From: DATAGF01 sp963813355
GTDB lineage: Bacteria; Actinomycetota; Thermoleophilia; Miltoncostaeales; Miltoncostaeaceae
Assembly: GCA_963813355.1 (NCBI GenBank)
Contig: CAWEYS010000030.1
Coordinates: forward strand, 9,701-73,700
DNA length: 64,000 nt
Direction: 5' to 3'
Part shown: positions 8,122 to 16,144 of the stretch, in pieces
Layout of the letters: every line of letters starts with the position of its first letter
Position numbering within the stretch: position 1 is the stretch's first letter
The notes under the pieces: generated by a model
The model's input: only the letters and a program-made list of their open reading frames with translations
Database searches by the model: none
What the model was told of the DNA's origin: nothing
Made by a program: the position numbers and the translations under genes

Positions 8122-8646
8122 GCGACAGCCAGGAGGCCGCAGAGGCGGTCGAGGAGCAGGAGGCGGCCCCCGAGGCCGAGGCCGCCGCAGGCGGAGGAGC
8201 CCGAGGCGGAGGCGCCCGCCGAGGAGCCCGAGGCCCCGGCCGCCGAGGCGGAGCCTGAGGCCGAGCCGGAGCCCGAGCCGGAGCCGGAGGCCGAGGCCGA
8301 GCCCGAGGCGGCCGAGGCGGAGCCCGCGCCCGAGCCCGAGCCGGAGGCCGAGGCCGAGCCCTCGGACGAGCCCGACCCCGAGATCCTCGCCGCCGAGGAG
8401 GAGCTGGCCGAGGAGGCCATCCCCACGCCGGTCGGCCCCGCGTCCGGGCGCCAGGCCAAGGTCTACCTCTGCGACCGCGGCCACCGCACCGTGGCGGTCT
8501 GGAGCGACCCGACGACCTGCCACGCGCGCCCGACCCGCAGCGGCGGCGAGTGCGGCCGCCAGCTCTACCCCATCGGGGAGCTGCCCGAGCAGGTGCAGAA
8601 GGCGCTCAACCCGCTCAAGGCCTCCAAGAAGGCCTCGAAGGCGTAG
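8118..8646 (+). CDS. Acidic Glu-Pro-Ala repeat protein with Cys/His C-terminal domain (one frameshift)
   Basis: About 175 residues. The N-terminal 90 are a low-complexity Glu/Ala/Pro region built on short EAEPE-type units, strongly acidic and probably disordered. The last 60 residues are different: KVYLCDRGHRTVAVW, then DPTTCHARPTRSGGECGRQL, giving three Cys and two His in a plausible metal-binding knuckle, then a Lys-rich tail ending KASKKASKA. A frame change near 8188 inside the repeat is required. It overlaps the helix-turn-helix gene upstream, suggesting a functional pair. No family recognised. Confidence 0.6.
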
Positions 8647-8662
8647 CGCGGCCCCCGGGGCC

Positions 8663-10459
8663 TCAGCCGGCCTCGGCCTCCCCGACCATCCGCTCCATCT
8701 CCTCGAACCCCGGCTCCCACACGCCGGGGTCGTCGAGGTCCACGCCCAGCGCCCCCAGGAGCTCGGCCGGGGCCATCGACCCGCCCGCCGCCAGGAACGC
8801 GAGGTAGTCGCCGACGAAGGCGTCCCCGCGCTCGCGGTAGCGCGCGTAGAGCGCCAGCGTGGCGAGGTGCGCGAAGACGTAGGCGTAGGTGTAGAAGCGC
8901 GTCGAGATGAAGTGGGGGATGTACGACCACCCCAGCCGGTAGCCCTCCGGCAGCAGGAGCGCGTCGCCGTAGTACTTCGCGTTCTCCTCGAACCAGACCT
9001 CGGAGAGGCGCTCGGGGGTGAGCGTGCTCCCCTCGTCGCGGAGCGCGTAGGCCCGCTGCTCGTAGCGGGTGAGGACGGTCTGGCGGAAGACCGTGGCGAA
9101 CGACCCCTCCACGCGCTCGGCGACCAGCGCCTGGCGGGTCGCCGGATCGCTCTCGACGGCCATCAGGTGGTCGAAGGCGAGCAGCTCGGCGAAGGTGGAG
9201 GGCACCTCGGCGAGCGCGATGCCCGTGCCGGCCGACAGGGCCGTCTGCTCCTCCGAGGCCAGCGTGAAGTGCATGCCGTGCCCGAGCTCGTGGGCCAGGG
9301 TCATGACGTCGTTCATCCGGTCGGTGAAGTTCATGAGGATGTACGGCGAGGCGTCCTGGGCCACCGGCGCGCAGAACGCGCCCCCGCGCTTGCCGGCGCG
9401 GGGCTCGGCGTCGACCCGCCGCTCGTCGAAGAAGCCGCCCGCGATGCCGGCGACGCGAGGGGAGAAGCGGCCGAACGACTCGTCGATCAGGCGCAGCGCC
9501 TCGGGGTAATCGACCGGCCGGAACTCGCCGACGGGCGCGTACTGGTCGTGCAGCTCCAGGCGCTCCACACCGAGGATGCCCGCCTTCACGCGGAACCAGC
9601 GGTGGGCGATCGGGTAGTGGCGCTCGACGGCGTCGAGCATGCGGTCGACGACCTCGCCGGGCAGCTCGTTGCGCAGGTGGGTCGGCTCCATCGGCGACGA
9701 GTAGTGGCGCAGCCGGTCCATCGCGAGGCGGTCGCCGACGAGCGTGTCGTAGCTGTGCGCGAGCGTGTCGGCGTGCGGCGCCAGCGCCTCGTAGAGCGTC
9801 TCGAGCGCCCGCCTCCGCAGCTCGCGATCGGGGTCGCGCACGTGGGCCAGCAGGCGGTCGATCGTGTGCGGCTCGGGCCCGTCGCCGGCGTCGAACGGGA
9901 CCTCCAGCGTCGAGGTGATGCGGCCGAAGAGCGTCTGCCAGGCGCCGACCGCCGCCGGGCCCCGCTCGGCGAGCATCCGCTCCTCGGGCTCGGAGAGGGT
10001 GTGCGGGGCGAAGCGGCGCAGCGCGACCAGGTAGTGGCGGTCGCGGGAGACCTCGGGCGCGTCGTACAGCTCCCGCGCGCGGTCCTCGGCCAGCGCGATC
10101 CACTCGAGGTCGAAGAAGCGCAGGGCGTTGGCCGCCTCGACGAGCGCGCGGTCGACGGCCGCCGACAGGTCCTTGTTCTCCTGCGAGGTCACGTCGACCG
10201 ACTCGCGCAGGTTGACGTAGGAGCTCACCCGCGACAGCTCGTTGTCGATCGCCGAGAGCTCCTCGAGCGCCTCGGCCAGCGCCGGCGCGTCGATGGCCGC
10301 GAGCGCGCCCCGGTAGCGCGTCTCGAAGGCACGTGCCTGCTCGAGGCCGGCGTCCAGGCGCCGGCGGGCCTCGTCGCCGTCGGCGACCAGCGGGGAGAGA
10401 TCCCAGTGGACCCCGGCCGCCCGGGGGCCGGTGGGGGCGGCGTCGGTGGAGGTCGTCAC
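8663..10459 (-). CDS. pepF: Oligoendopeptidase F, M3B metallopeptidase
   Basis: A 598-residue cytoplasmic zinc peptidase that cleaves short peptides. The HELGHGMHF motif around residue 388 supplies the HExxH zinc site, and the third ligand Glu follows in ALAEVPSTFAELL, as in the M3 family. The N-terminal helical domain (about residues 20-200) and the catalytic domain have normal length and an undisturbed frame. The start is GTG, with a TACGTT hexamer eight bases upstream, so a leaderless transcript is likely. It converges with the acidic repeat gene. Confidence 0.93.
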   Translation of the reverse strand: MTTSTDAAPTGPRAAGVHWDLSPLVADGDEARRRLDAGLEQARAFETRYRGALAAIDAPALAEALEELSAIDNELSRVSSYVNLRESVDVTSQENKDLSAAVDRALVEAANALRFFDLEWIALAEDRARELYDAPEVSRDRHYLVALRRFAPHTLSEPEERMLAERGPAAVGAWQTLFGRITSTLEVPFDAGDGPEPHTIDRLLAHVRDPDRELRRRALETLYEALAPHADTLAHSYDTLVGDRLAMDRLRHYSSPMEPTHLRNELPGEVVDRMLDAVERHYPIAHRWFRVKAGILGVERLELHDQYAPVGEFRPVDYPEALRLIDESFGRFSPRVAGIAGGFFDERRVDAEPRAGKRGGAFCAPVAQDASPYILMNFTDRMNDVMTLAHELGHGMHFTLASEEQTALSAGTGIALAEVPSTFAELLAFDHLMAVESDPATRQALVAERVEGSFATVFRQTVLTRYEQRAYALRDEGSTLTPERLSEVWFEENAKYYGDALLLPEGYRLGWSYIPHFISTRFYTYAYVFAHLATLALYARYRERGDAFVGDYLAFLAAGGSMAPAELLGALGVDLDDPGVWEPGFEEMERMVGEAEAG

Positions 10460-10489
10460 CGCGTCAAAACGTATCGGATCGCCCGCGCG

Positions 10490-11323
10490 TCACGCCGCCA
10501 GCAGGCGGTCGATGGCGTCGAGGGGCAGGGGCGGCGATCCGGTGTCGCCCGGGCGCACGCCCTCGTCGGGCCGGTGGAAGTCGGAGCCGCCCGCGGCGAC
10601 CAGCCCGTGGCGCCGGGCCAGCCCGGCGTAGGCGTCGCGGCGCTCGGGCGTGTGGTCGGGCCGGTGGACCTCGATGCCGCGCAGGCCCGCGCCCGCGAGC
10701 CGGCCCACGACCGCCGACAGGGCCGAAAGGTCCATTCGCAGCGACGCCGGGTGGGCGAGGACGGCCGCGCCGCCGGACTCGGCGATCAGCGCCACCGCCT
10801 CCTCCGGGGCCGGGCCCCGGTGGGGGACCGCCGCCGGCCCGCCGTCGCCGAGGTAGCGGTCGAACGCGTCCTGGCGGTCGCGCGCGTGGCCCGCGGCGAC
10901 GACGGCGTCGGCCACGTGGGGGCGGCCGATCGGGCCGGCGGCGCGAGCCGCGACGTCGTCGAACGACACCGGAGCGCCCGCCGCCGCGAGCAGGCGGACG
11001 ATCTCGCGCGCCCGGGCCGCGCGCGCCTCTCTCATCTGCTCCAGCCGGTCGACGAGCGGCCGGGGAGCGGGCTCGCCGAAGTAGCCCAGCAGGTGCATCG
11101 AGCCCGCCGGGGCCCGCACCGACAGCTCGACCCCGGGCACGACGCGCAGGCCGCGCGCGCTGCCGGCCCGGATGGCCGCGGCCACTCCGCCGAGCGTGTC
11201 GTGGTCGGTGATCGCGAGCACGCCGACGCCGGCGGCCGCGGCCAGGTCGATCAGCGCCGCGGGCTCGAGCGAGCCGTCCGAGGCGACGGTGTGGAGGTGG
11301 AGGTCGGCCCTGCCGGCGGCTAC
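10490..11323 (-). CDS. PHP-domain phosphoesterase (RNase AM / AMP phosphatase-like)
   Basis: The N-terminal DLHLHTVASDG and AITDHDTLGG are PHP motifs I and II. Further metal ligands occur in GVELSV, GRPHVADA, VLAHPA and GGSDFHRPDE, giving a full trinuclear site. About 275 residues, like the YciV/TrpH family that acts on nucleoside phosphates or short RNA 5' ends. No normal start codon is visible: the frame opens across the stop of cysC (around 11320), so either an indel hides the start or translation is coupled. Downstream of cysC in the same direction. Confidence 0.8.
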   Translation of the reverse strand, partial: VAAGRADLHLHTVASDGSLEPAALIDLAAAAGVGVLAITDHDTLGGVAAAIRAGSARGLRVVPGVELSVRAPAGSMHLLGYFGEPAPRPLVDRLEQMREARAARAREIVRLLAAAGAPVSFDDVAARAAGPIGRPHVADAVVAAGHARDRQDAFDRYLGDGGPAAVPHRGPAPEEAVALIAESGGAAVLAHPASLRMDLSALSAVVGRLAGAGLRGIEVHRPDHTPERRDAYAGLARRHGLVAAGGSDFHRPDEGVRPGDTGSPPLPLDAIDRLLAA

Positions 11324-11877
11324 GCGGTCACCGCGCGGCCGACGAGGCCGCGGGCCTCCAGCTCCGCCAGGACGCGCCCGGCGCTCTCGGCGGCCGACTC
11401 CTCCTCGGTGCGGATGTGCACGTCGGGGGTGGGCGGCGCCTCGTAGGGGTCGCTGACGCCGGTGAACTCCTTGATCTCGCCAGAGAAGGCCTTGGCGTAG
11501 AGCCCCTTCACGTCGCGCCGCGCGCACTCCTCGACCGAGGTGTCCACGAAGACCTCGACGAACGGGCCGAACTCCTCGACCATGCCGCGCGCGGCGGCGC
11601 GCGTCTCGATGTAGGGGGAGATCGCCGACACCAGCGTGACGACGCCGGCCCGGGTGAAGCGGCTGGCGACCCAGCCGATCCGCTCGATGTTCGTGTCGCG
11701 GTCCTCCTTGGAGAACCCGAGGCCCTTGGAGAGGTGGGTGCGGACGACGTCGCCGTCCAGGTACTCGATCAGCAGCCCCCGCTTCTCGAGCTCGGGGCCC
11801 ACGATCTCGGCGATCGTCGTCTTGCCGGAGCCCGAGAGCCCGGTGAACCACAGGGTGAAGCCGTCGCGCTCACTCAC
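11320..11877 (-). CDS. cysC: Adenylylsulfate kinase
   Basis: Phosphorylates APS to PAPS in sulfate activation. The 185-residue sequence has the Walker A loop GLSGSGKT (residues 13-20), LDGDVVRTHLSKGLGFSKED with APS-binding residues, the NIERIGWVA helix, and the YEAP substrate motif. Starts with GTG after AAGGAGGG. It follows cysH in the same direction and overlaps the next gene. The frame is intact. Confidence 0.92.
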   Translation of the reverse strand: MSERDGFTLWFTGLSGSGKTTIAEIVGPELEKRGLLIEYLDGDVVRTHLSKGLGFSKEDRDTNIERIGWVASRFTRAGVVTLVSAISPYIETRAAARGMVEEFGPFVEVFVDTSVEECARRDVKGLYAKAFSGEIKEFTGVSDPYEAPPTPDVHIRTEEESAAESAGRVLAELEARGLVGRAVTA

Positions 11878-11925
11878 TCTCGGAGAGCCCTCCTTCGGAG
11901 CCCGCGGCCCCGCTCGCGGTGCGTG

Positions 11926-12645
11926 TCAGCCGGTGGTGCGGCCCGAGGGCAGGTGGAGCCCGCACTCGGTCTTGCCGCTGGCGGCCCAGCGGCCGGCGCG
12001 CCGGTCCTCGCCCTCCTGGACGGCGCGGGTGCAGGGTACACACCCGATCGACGGGAACCCGCGGTCGTGCAGCGGGTTGTAGGGGACGTCGTGCGCGTAG
12101 AGGTAGCCGATGACGTCGTCGTCGCTCCAGTTGACGAGCGGCTGGATCTTCACCACGCCGCGGCTCTCATCGAGGTCGACCTTGCGGGCCGTCAGGCGGC
12201 CGGGGCTCTGGACCCGGCGGATGCCGGTGATCCAGGCGTCCATCCCGACGAGCGCCCTCTGGAGCGGGGCGACCTTGCGCAGCGCGCAGCAGCGGTCGGG
12301 GTCGCGCCGCCAGAGCTCGTCGCCCTCGGACAGCGCCTGCTCGGCCACCGTCTGCTCGGGCTCGACGCGCTCCACCTCGAGGCCGTAGCGCGCGATCAGG
12401 CGGTCGCGCGTCTCGTAGGTCTCGGGGAAGAGGAGCCCGGTGTCGAGCTCCACGATCCGCACCTCGGCGCCGATCCGGTCGAGCATGTCCAGCAGGACCG
12501 AGGACTGCATCTGCCACGAGCAGGTGAGCACGATGCGTCCGGCGAAGCGCTCGGCGGCCCAGGCGAGCACGTCCTCGGCCGAGCGGTCCTCCATCTCCTC
12601 GGAGAGGATGCGAAAGTCGTGCCGGGAGACGGCGAGCGTGGACAC
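11926..12645 (-). CDS. cysH: Adenylylsulfate (APS) reductase, assimilatory
   Basis: Reduces activated sulfate to sulfite in the cytoplasm. The 239-residue sequence has the PAPS reductase-type core (IVLTCSWQMQSSVLLD nucleotide loop, GLLFPETYETRD) plus the four-cysteine [4Fe-4S] signature of the bacterial APS reductases: RCCALRK and GCVPC. A C-terminal ECGLH supplies the catalytic Cys. The GTG start lies six bases after TAGTGT, so it is probably leaderless. It diverges from the SUI1-like gene. Confidence 0.92.
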   Translation of the reverse strand: MSTLAVSRHDFRILSEEMEDRSAEDVLAWAAERFAGRIVLTCSWQMQSSVLLDMLDRIGAEVRIVELDTGLLFPETYETRDRLIARYGLEVERVEPEQTVAEQALSEGDELWRRDPDRCCALRKVAPLQRALVGMDAWITGIRRVQSPGRLTARKVDLDESRGVVKIQPLVNWSDDDVIGYLYAHDVPYNPLHDRGFPSIGCVPCTRAVQEGEDRRAGRWAASGKTECGLHLPSGRTTG

Positions 12646-12651
12646 GGCGCG

Positions 12652-12700
12652 ACACTATCAGAGGAATGCTGATCGCTTCGATAAGGGGCGGAGATAGGCT
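12652..12700. promoter_or_regulatory. Divergent cysH / SUI1-like promoter region with a small dyad
   Basis: The 71-base gap holds TAGTGT on the minus strand (12652-12657) for cysH and TAGGCT on the plus strand (12695-12700) for the SUI1-like gene. Between them ATCAG (12657-12661) and CTGAT (12669-12673) form a dyad with a seven-base spacer overlapping the cysH hexamer. It could be an operator, but the arms are short. Confidence 0.35.
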
Positions 12701-12716
12701 CGAAATCAGGTGAGAA

Positions 12717-13040
12717 ATGTCTGATAACAGCCGGCGGGTCTACTCGACGGACGGGGGCCGGGTGCCCGAGCCGCGGCGCCGCGAGGCGCCGGCGGCGGGC
12801 CCGCCCCGCGACGGGATCGTGCGGGTGAGCCGGACCTCGTCGGGTCGGCGCGGCAAGACGGTGACGCTGGTGACCGGCCTGCCGCCGGGAGACCTGCGGG
12901 CGGTCGCGGGCGAGCTGAAGCGCCTGTGCGGCTCGGGCGGCGCGGTCAAGGAGGGGACCGTCGAGATCCAGGGCGACCACCGCGCCCGGATCGTCGAGCA
13001 CCTCGCCGGGCGCTACCGCGTCAAGGCGGCGGGTGGCTGA
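12717..13040 (+). CDS. SUI1/eIF1-family translation factor (YciH-like)
   Basis: The last 75 residues match the SUI1 fold: VRVSRTSSGRRGKTVTLVTG, the LPPGDLRAVAGELKRLCGSG helix, and GTVEIQGDHRARIVEHL. It ends with a short RYRVKAAGG tail. The N-terminal 35 residues are basic, Pro/Ala-rich and probably disordered. Bacterial relatives are thought to influence start-site choice on the 30S subunit, which is of interest in a genome with so many leaderless starts. A 10-base leader after a TAGGCT hexamer is likely. The stop overlaps the start of a second small gene. Confidence 0.85.
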   Translation: MSDNSRRVYSTDGGRVPEPRRREAPAAGPPRDGIVRVSRTSSGRRGKTVTLVTGLPPGDLRAVAGELKRLCGSGGAVKEGTVEIQGDHRARIVEHLAGRYRVKAAGG

Positions 13041-13206
13041 GAACACGGCCCGTTTGCGCGTCGCGACGCCGGGGCAGGCCGCGGCGACCGTGCTGATCGC
13101 CCTGGGCGCCCGCGTCTACCGCGCCGGCATCACGCGCACCGGGCCGCGGATCCGCCTGCGCGAGGCGCTGCTGGCGCCGCCGCGCCGCCCCCGGCCGACC
13201 GCCTAG
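13033..13206 (+). CDS. Small basic protein (57 aa) overlapping the SUI1-like gene
   Basis: A GTG at 13033 overlaps the upstream stop by eight bases, and the frame ends at TAG 13204-13206. The peptide has a compact alpha/beta look (ARLRVATPGQAAATVLIALG, then ARVYRAGITRTGPRIRL) and a basic tail with PPRRPRPTA. Tight coupling to the SUI1-like gene suggests a related role in translation, but the family is unrecognised. The last four bases overlap the stop of the convergent ppx gene. Confidence 0.5.
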   Translation: MAENTARLRVATPGQAAATVLIALGARVYRAGITRTGPRIRLREALLAPPRRPRPTA

Positions 13207-14726
13207 GCGTCGACGGCCAGCTCGAGGCGGCGGCCGAAGGCCCGCTCGAAGGCCGGCGCCTCCAGGGCGGCCGACCAGAGGGCGACGGCCGGGTCGCCCT
13301 CGGCGCGGACGGCGAGCCGCACCGTCCCGTCGGGCGCCTCCATCCGCACCTCCCGGATGCCGCCCGCCCGGCCACGCTCCAGCTGCTCGGCCACCCGCAG
13401 GCAGGCCGCGAGGCGCATGAGGCGCTCCGGGTCGTCCGCGTCGAGCACGCCCTCCAGCGGCGCCGGGGTGGGCAGGGCCTTGCGGTGCGACCGCACCAGC
13501 AGCGCCACCAGCGCCAGCTCGCGGTGGCGGAAGCCGGGCAGGCCCGCGTTGAGGACGAGGTAGAAGCCGTGCCTGTGGTGGTCGTTGTAGTCGACCATGA
13601 CCCCGGCGTCGTGCAGCATGCCGGCCGCCCACAGCAGGTCGCGCTCCGGATGCTCGAGGGCGTGCAGGCCGAGCCGGGCGAGCTCGTCGTACACGGCCAG
13701 CGCGAGCGCGGTGACCTGCTCGGCATGAGGTCGCTCGCAGCGGTAGATGTCCACCAGGTTGAGCACGCTCTGGCGGCGGACGTCGCCGATGAGGGGCGGC
13801 TCGGCCGGGGCGAGGAAGCGCTCGTAGAAGATGCCCTCGCGCAGGCCCTGGGCGCAGATCTCGATCTGGTCGACGCCGAGCCGCTCGAGGGCCGTCGAGA
13901 TCACCGCCGCCCCGGCGAGCGTGATGTCGGCGCGGTCCTGCTTGAGCCCGGGCAGCCGGCTGCGCTCGCGCACGGGGAGCTCCGCCATGTCGTCGACCAG
14001 CTCCTCCAGCCCGTCCCGCGTCAGCAGGTAGCCGTGGATCTCGTCGAGCGGGTACCCGGAGCGGCGCTGGTGCATGGCCGCCAGCGTCCGGATGGTCCCG
14101 CCGATCCCGACCATCCGTCCGCCGGTGCGCTCGAGCCATCCCACGTCGTCGAGCTCGCGGACCACGTGCTTGCGAAGCGCCTTGAGGTCGGCTCGCGTCG
14201 CCCGCTGGCGGGGCAGGAAGCGCTCCGTCATGCGGACGGCCCCGAGGGGCCGCGACATGGTGCGCCCGAGCTTGCGGCCGTCAACCTGAGAGATCTGGAC
14301 GCTGCCGCCCCCCAGGTCGAGGACGTGCCCGTCGCCGAGGGTGGTGCTGTTGACCGCGCCGAGGTAGCCGTACCAGGCCTCCTCCTCGGCCGAGAGCGTC
14401 CGCACCGACAGGGCGCCGTCGGCCGACAGCGCCTCGAGCACCTCCTCGCCGTTGGCCGCGTCGCGAACCGCGCTCGTGGCCACCGCCGCGACGTCGTCGA
14501 CGCCGGCCGCCTCGCAGAAGGCGGCGTAGAGCCGCACCGTGTGCGCCGCACGCTCGACGGCCTCGTCGGCCAGGCCCTCGGGACCGGCCCCGGCGGACAG
14601 CCGCACGACCGCGCGGATCTCGTCGACGAGCTGGAACGACCCACCCGGCCGGTAGCGGAACACCACGAGCCGGAAGGTGTTCGAGCCCATGTCGATGACC
14701 GCGAGGCGGCGCTCGGGCGCTGACAC
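13203..14726 (-). CDS. Ppx/GppA exopolyphosphatase / pppGpp phosphatase
   Basis: About 507 residues. The actin-like ASKHA ATPase core is clear: LAVIDMGSNTFRLVVF at the N-terminus, AVATSAVRDAANG, the Glu in LSAEEEAWYGYLG, GHVLDLGGGSVQ, and GIGGTIRTLAAM. A C-terminal HD-like domain (MLHDAGVMVDYNDHH) completes the long Ppx/GppA form that removes phosphate from polyphosphate or pppGpp. I choose the GTG at 14726 because a TAGGTT hexamer lies seven bases upstream; the ATG at 14747 would lie upstream of that box. Divergent from a (p)ppGpp hydrolase-like gene. Confidence 0.9.
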   Translation of the reverse strand: MSAPERRLAVIDMGSNTFRLVVFRYRPGGSFQLVDEIRAVVRLSAGAGPEGLADEAVERAAHTVRLYAAFCEAAGVDDVAAVATSAVRDAANGEEVLEALSADGALSVRTLSAEEEAWYGYLGAVNSTTLGDGHVLDLGGGSVQISQVDGRKLGRTMSRPLGAVRMTERFLPRQRATRADLKALRKHVVRELDDVGWLERTGGRMVGIGGTIRTLAAMHQRRSGYPLDEIHGYLLTRDGLEELVDDMAELPVRERSRLPGLKQDRADITLAGAAVISTALERLGVDQIEICAQGLREGIFYERFLAPAEPPLIGDVRRQSVLNLVDIYRCERPHAEQVTALALAVYDELARLGLHALEHPERDLLWAAGMLHDAGVMVDYNDHHRHGFYLVLNAGLPGFRHRELALVALLVRSHRKALPTPAPLEGVLDADDPERLMRLAACLRVAEQLERGRAGGIREVRMEAPDGTVRLAVRAEGDPAVALWSAALEAPAFERAFGRRLELAVDA

Positions 14727-14732
14727 CGGCGC

Positions 14733-14739
14733 TAACCTA
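14733..14739. promoter_or_regulatory. Overlapping divergent -10 boxes (ppx / HD hydrolase)
   Basis: The string CTAACCTAG contains TAACCT on the plus strand (14733-14738) and TAGGTT on the minus strand (14739-14734). Each is seven bases from a start codon (ATG 14746 and GTG 14726). Both genes would be leaderless and fire from one symmetric element. Confidence 0.6.
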
Positions 14740-14745
14740 GTGACC

Positions 14746-15454
14746 ATGACGTCAACGCCGCTCCGACCACCCTCGCCGCGCGGCGTGGGGGCGGCGGCGC
14801 ATCCCTCGGCCGAGCCGCTCGCCTGGCCCGGCCTCTTCGACGCGCCGGACACGGTCAACCGCGTCTGGACCGACTTCGTCGCCGCGCTCCCCGACCCGGC
14901 CCACCGCACGGCGCTGCGCCGCGCGCTCGCCTTCGCCCGGGCCCGCCACGACGGCCAGTACCGGCGCGGCAGCGAGACGCCCTACTGGGTCCACCTGGTG
15001 CGCGTCGCGATGGAGCTCTCGCAATGGGGGGTCCGCCGCCCGGAGCTGCTGCAGGCGGCGCTCCTGCACGACACGGTCGAGGACACCGTCACCAGCATCG
15101 ATGAGATCCGGGTCGGCTTCGGCGAGGAGGTCGCCGACCTCGTCAACTGGCTGAGCGCCCCGGCCCGCGAGGACGACCTGCGCGAGTACTACGCAGCGCT
15201 TCCAGGCGAGCGCGCCCTTCGACGCGCAGCTCCTCAAGCTCGCCGACCGAGTAGACAACCTCCGCAGCATCCAGGCGCTGGTCATGCGCACCGGCGACCG
15301 CTACCGCCGGTGGGCGGGCAACTACCTGCGGCGCACGGTCTGGCAGGTGCTGCCGCTCGCGGCGGCGGCCCCCTCGGTGGCGCGCGTCGCGCTGGTCACC
15401 GCCATGGCCGACCTCGCCCCGCTGGTCGACGACGGCGGCTTCACCGATCCCTAA
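14746..15454 (+). CDS. MESH1-like HD hydrolase of (p)ppGpp (one frameshift)
   Basis: About 235 residues after correcting one indel near 15200. The sequence FARARHDGQYRRGSETPYWVHLVRV and ALLHDTVEDT (HDxxED) is the signature of the RelA/SpoT hydrolase domain; DAQLLKLADRVDNL supplies the later Asp and helices. No synthetase, TGS or ACT domain is present, so it is a small alarmone hydrolase rather than a full Rel. The N-terminal 30 residues are Pro-rich. It is divergent from, and shares a promoter element with, ppx/gppA. Confidence 0.8.
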
Positions 15455-15530
15455 CGCCGGCGCAACCCAGCGGTTACCGAGGGGGGATTGGATGGTGCCC
15501 GAATCGACCCCCACCGCACCGGGAGGCGTC

Positions 15531-15686
15531 ATGGGAAGCACGCTCACTACCGCTGAGACCGCTCGCATCGAGGCCCTTCTTTCACGCCTCGAGCCCGAGC
15601 CTGGCGGAACCTGCCAGGTCGCAGGCTGCATGCACCTCCACGAGGGCCCCGCCGCGCGGCAGGACCTCCCCGCCCTGGCCGCCTAG
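15531..15686 (+). CDS. Small Cys/His protein (51 aa)
   Basis: An ATG at 15531 is preceded by GGGAGG; an earlier in-frame ATG at 15492 has no such site. The peptide MGSTLTTAETARIEALLSRL is an amphipathic helix, followed by TCQVAGCMHLH, a C-x5-C-x-H-x-H cluster that could bind zinc. No family recognised. It converges with the UspA gene 15 bases downstream. Confidence 0.5.
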   Translation: MGSTLTTAETARIEALLSRLEPEPGGTCQVAGCMHLHEGPAARQDLPALAA

Positions 15687-15700
15687 CAGCCCCCGGGCGC

Positions 15701-16144
15701 TCAGGAGTCGCCCTGCTCGGGGGGCACGAGGAAGACCGGGCAGGGCGCGTGGTGCGCCAGGTAGTTGGCGAAGCTGCCGAGCAGGGCGCGCTCCACCAGG
15801 CCGCGGTGCGTCGCGGCGACCATGACGTCCACCTCGGCGTCCGCCGCCCACTCGCAGGCCGTGTTCGCGGGGTGCCCCTCGAGCACGATCCCCTCGCCGC
15901 CGACCGAGCGGGCCTCCTCGGCGAGCCACATCTCGGCCGCCTCCTTCTCGATCTCGGTGTCGTGCACCGGCGCCCCGCCGAGGCCGGCCGCGAGCGAGAC
16001 GAGGAAGGCCGGCGGGGCCAGCACGTGGACGACGCTCAGCCGCGCGCCGGTGGCCTCGCGCAGCGCGCCCGCGTGGCTCAGCGCCCGCGCTCCGGCCTCC
16101 GAGTCGTCGATGAAGCAGGCGATGTGCGAGTAGGTGACGCTCAC
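15701..16144 (-). CDS. Universal stress protein family (UspA-like)
   Basis: 147 residues with the Usp fold: HIACFIDDSEAGARALSHA at the N-terminus, the LSVVHVLAP strand, VDVMVAATHRG and a C-terminal LLGSFANYLAHHAPCPVFLV. The ATP-binding loop G-2x-G-9x-G(S/T) is only partly kept (RGLVERALLGS), so nucleotide binding is uncertain. It starts with a GTG that overlaps the stop of RNase D (GTGA), so the two are one operon. Confidence 0.85.
   Translation of the reverse strand: MSVTYSHIACFIDDSEAGARALSHAGALREATGARLSVVHVLAPPAFLVSLAAGLGGAPVHDTEIEKEAAEMWLAEEARSVGGEGIVLEGHPANTACEWAADAEVDVMVAATHRGLVERALLGSFANYLAHHAPCPVFLVPPEQGDS

Noticed and set aside
8867..11446. An 859-codon plus-strand open frame
   Set aside because: Antisense to pepF and the PHP phosphatase; no motif of its own.
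10490..11851. A fused APS kinase-PHP protein
   Set aside because: The APS kinase motifs are in a different frame from the PHP motifs; the long frame is a partial shadow of cysC followed by the PHP gene.
14745..14748. Two divergent genes both starting at one CATG
   Set aside because: The minus-strand ATG lies upstream of the TAGGTT box; the GTG at 14726 fits the leaderless spacing better.
15492..15530. A longer start for the small Cys/His protein
   Set aside because: The ATG at 15492 has no ribosome-binding site or TANNNT at the right spacing, whereas the ATG at 15531 follows GGGAGG.
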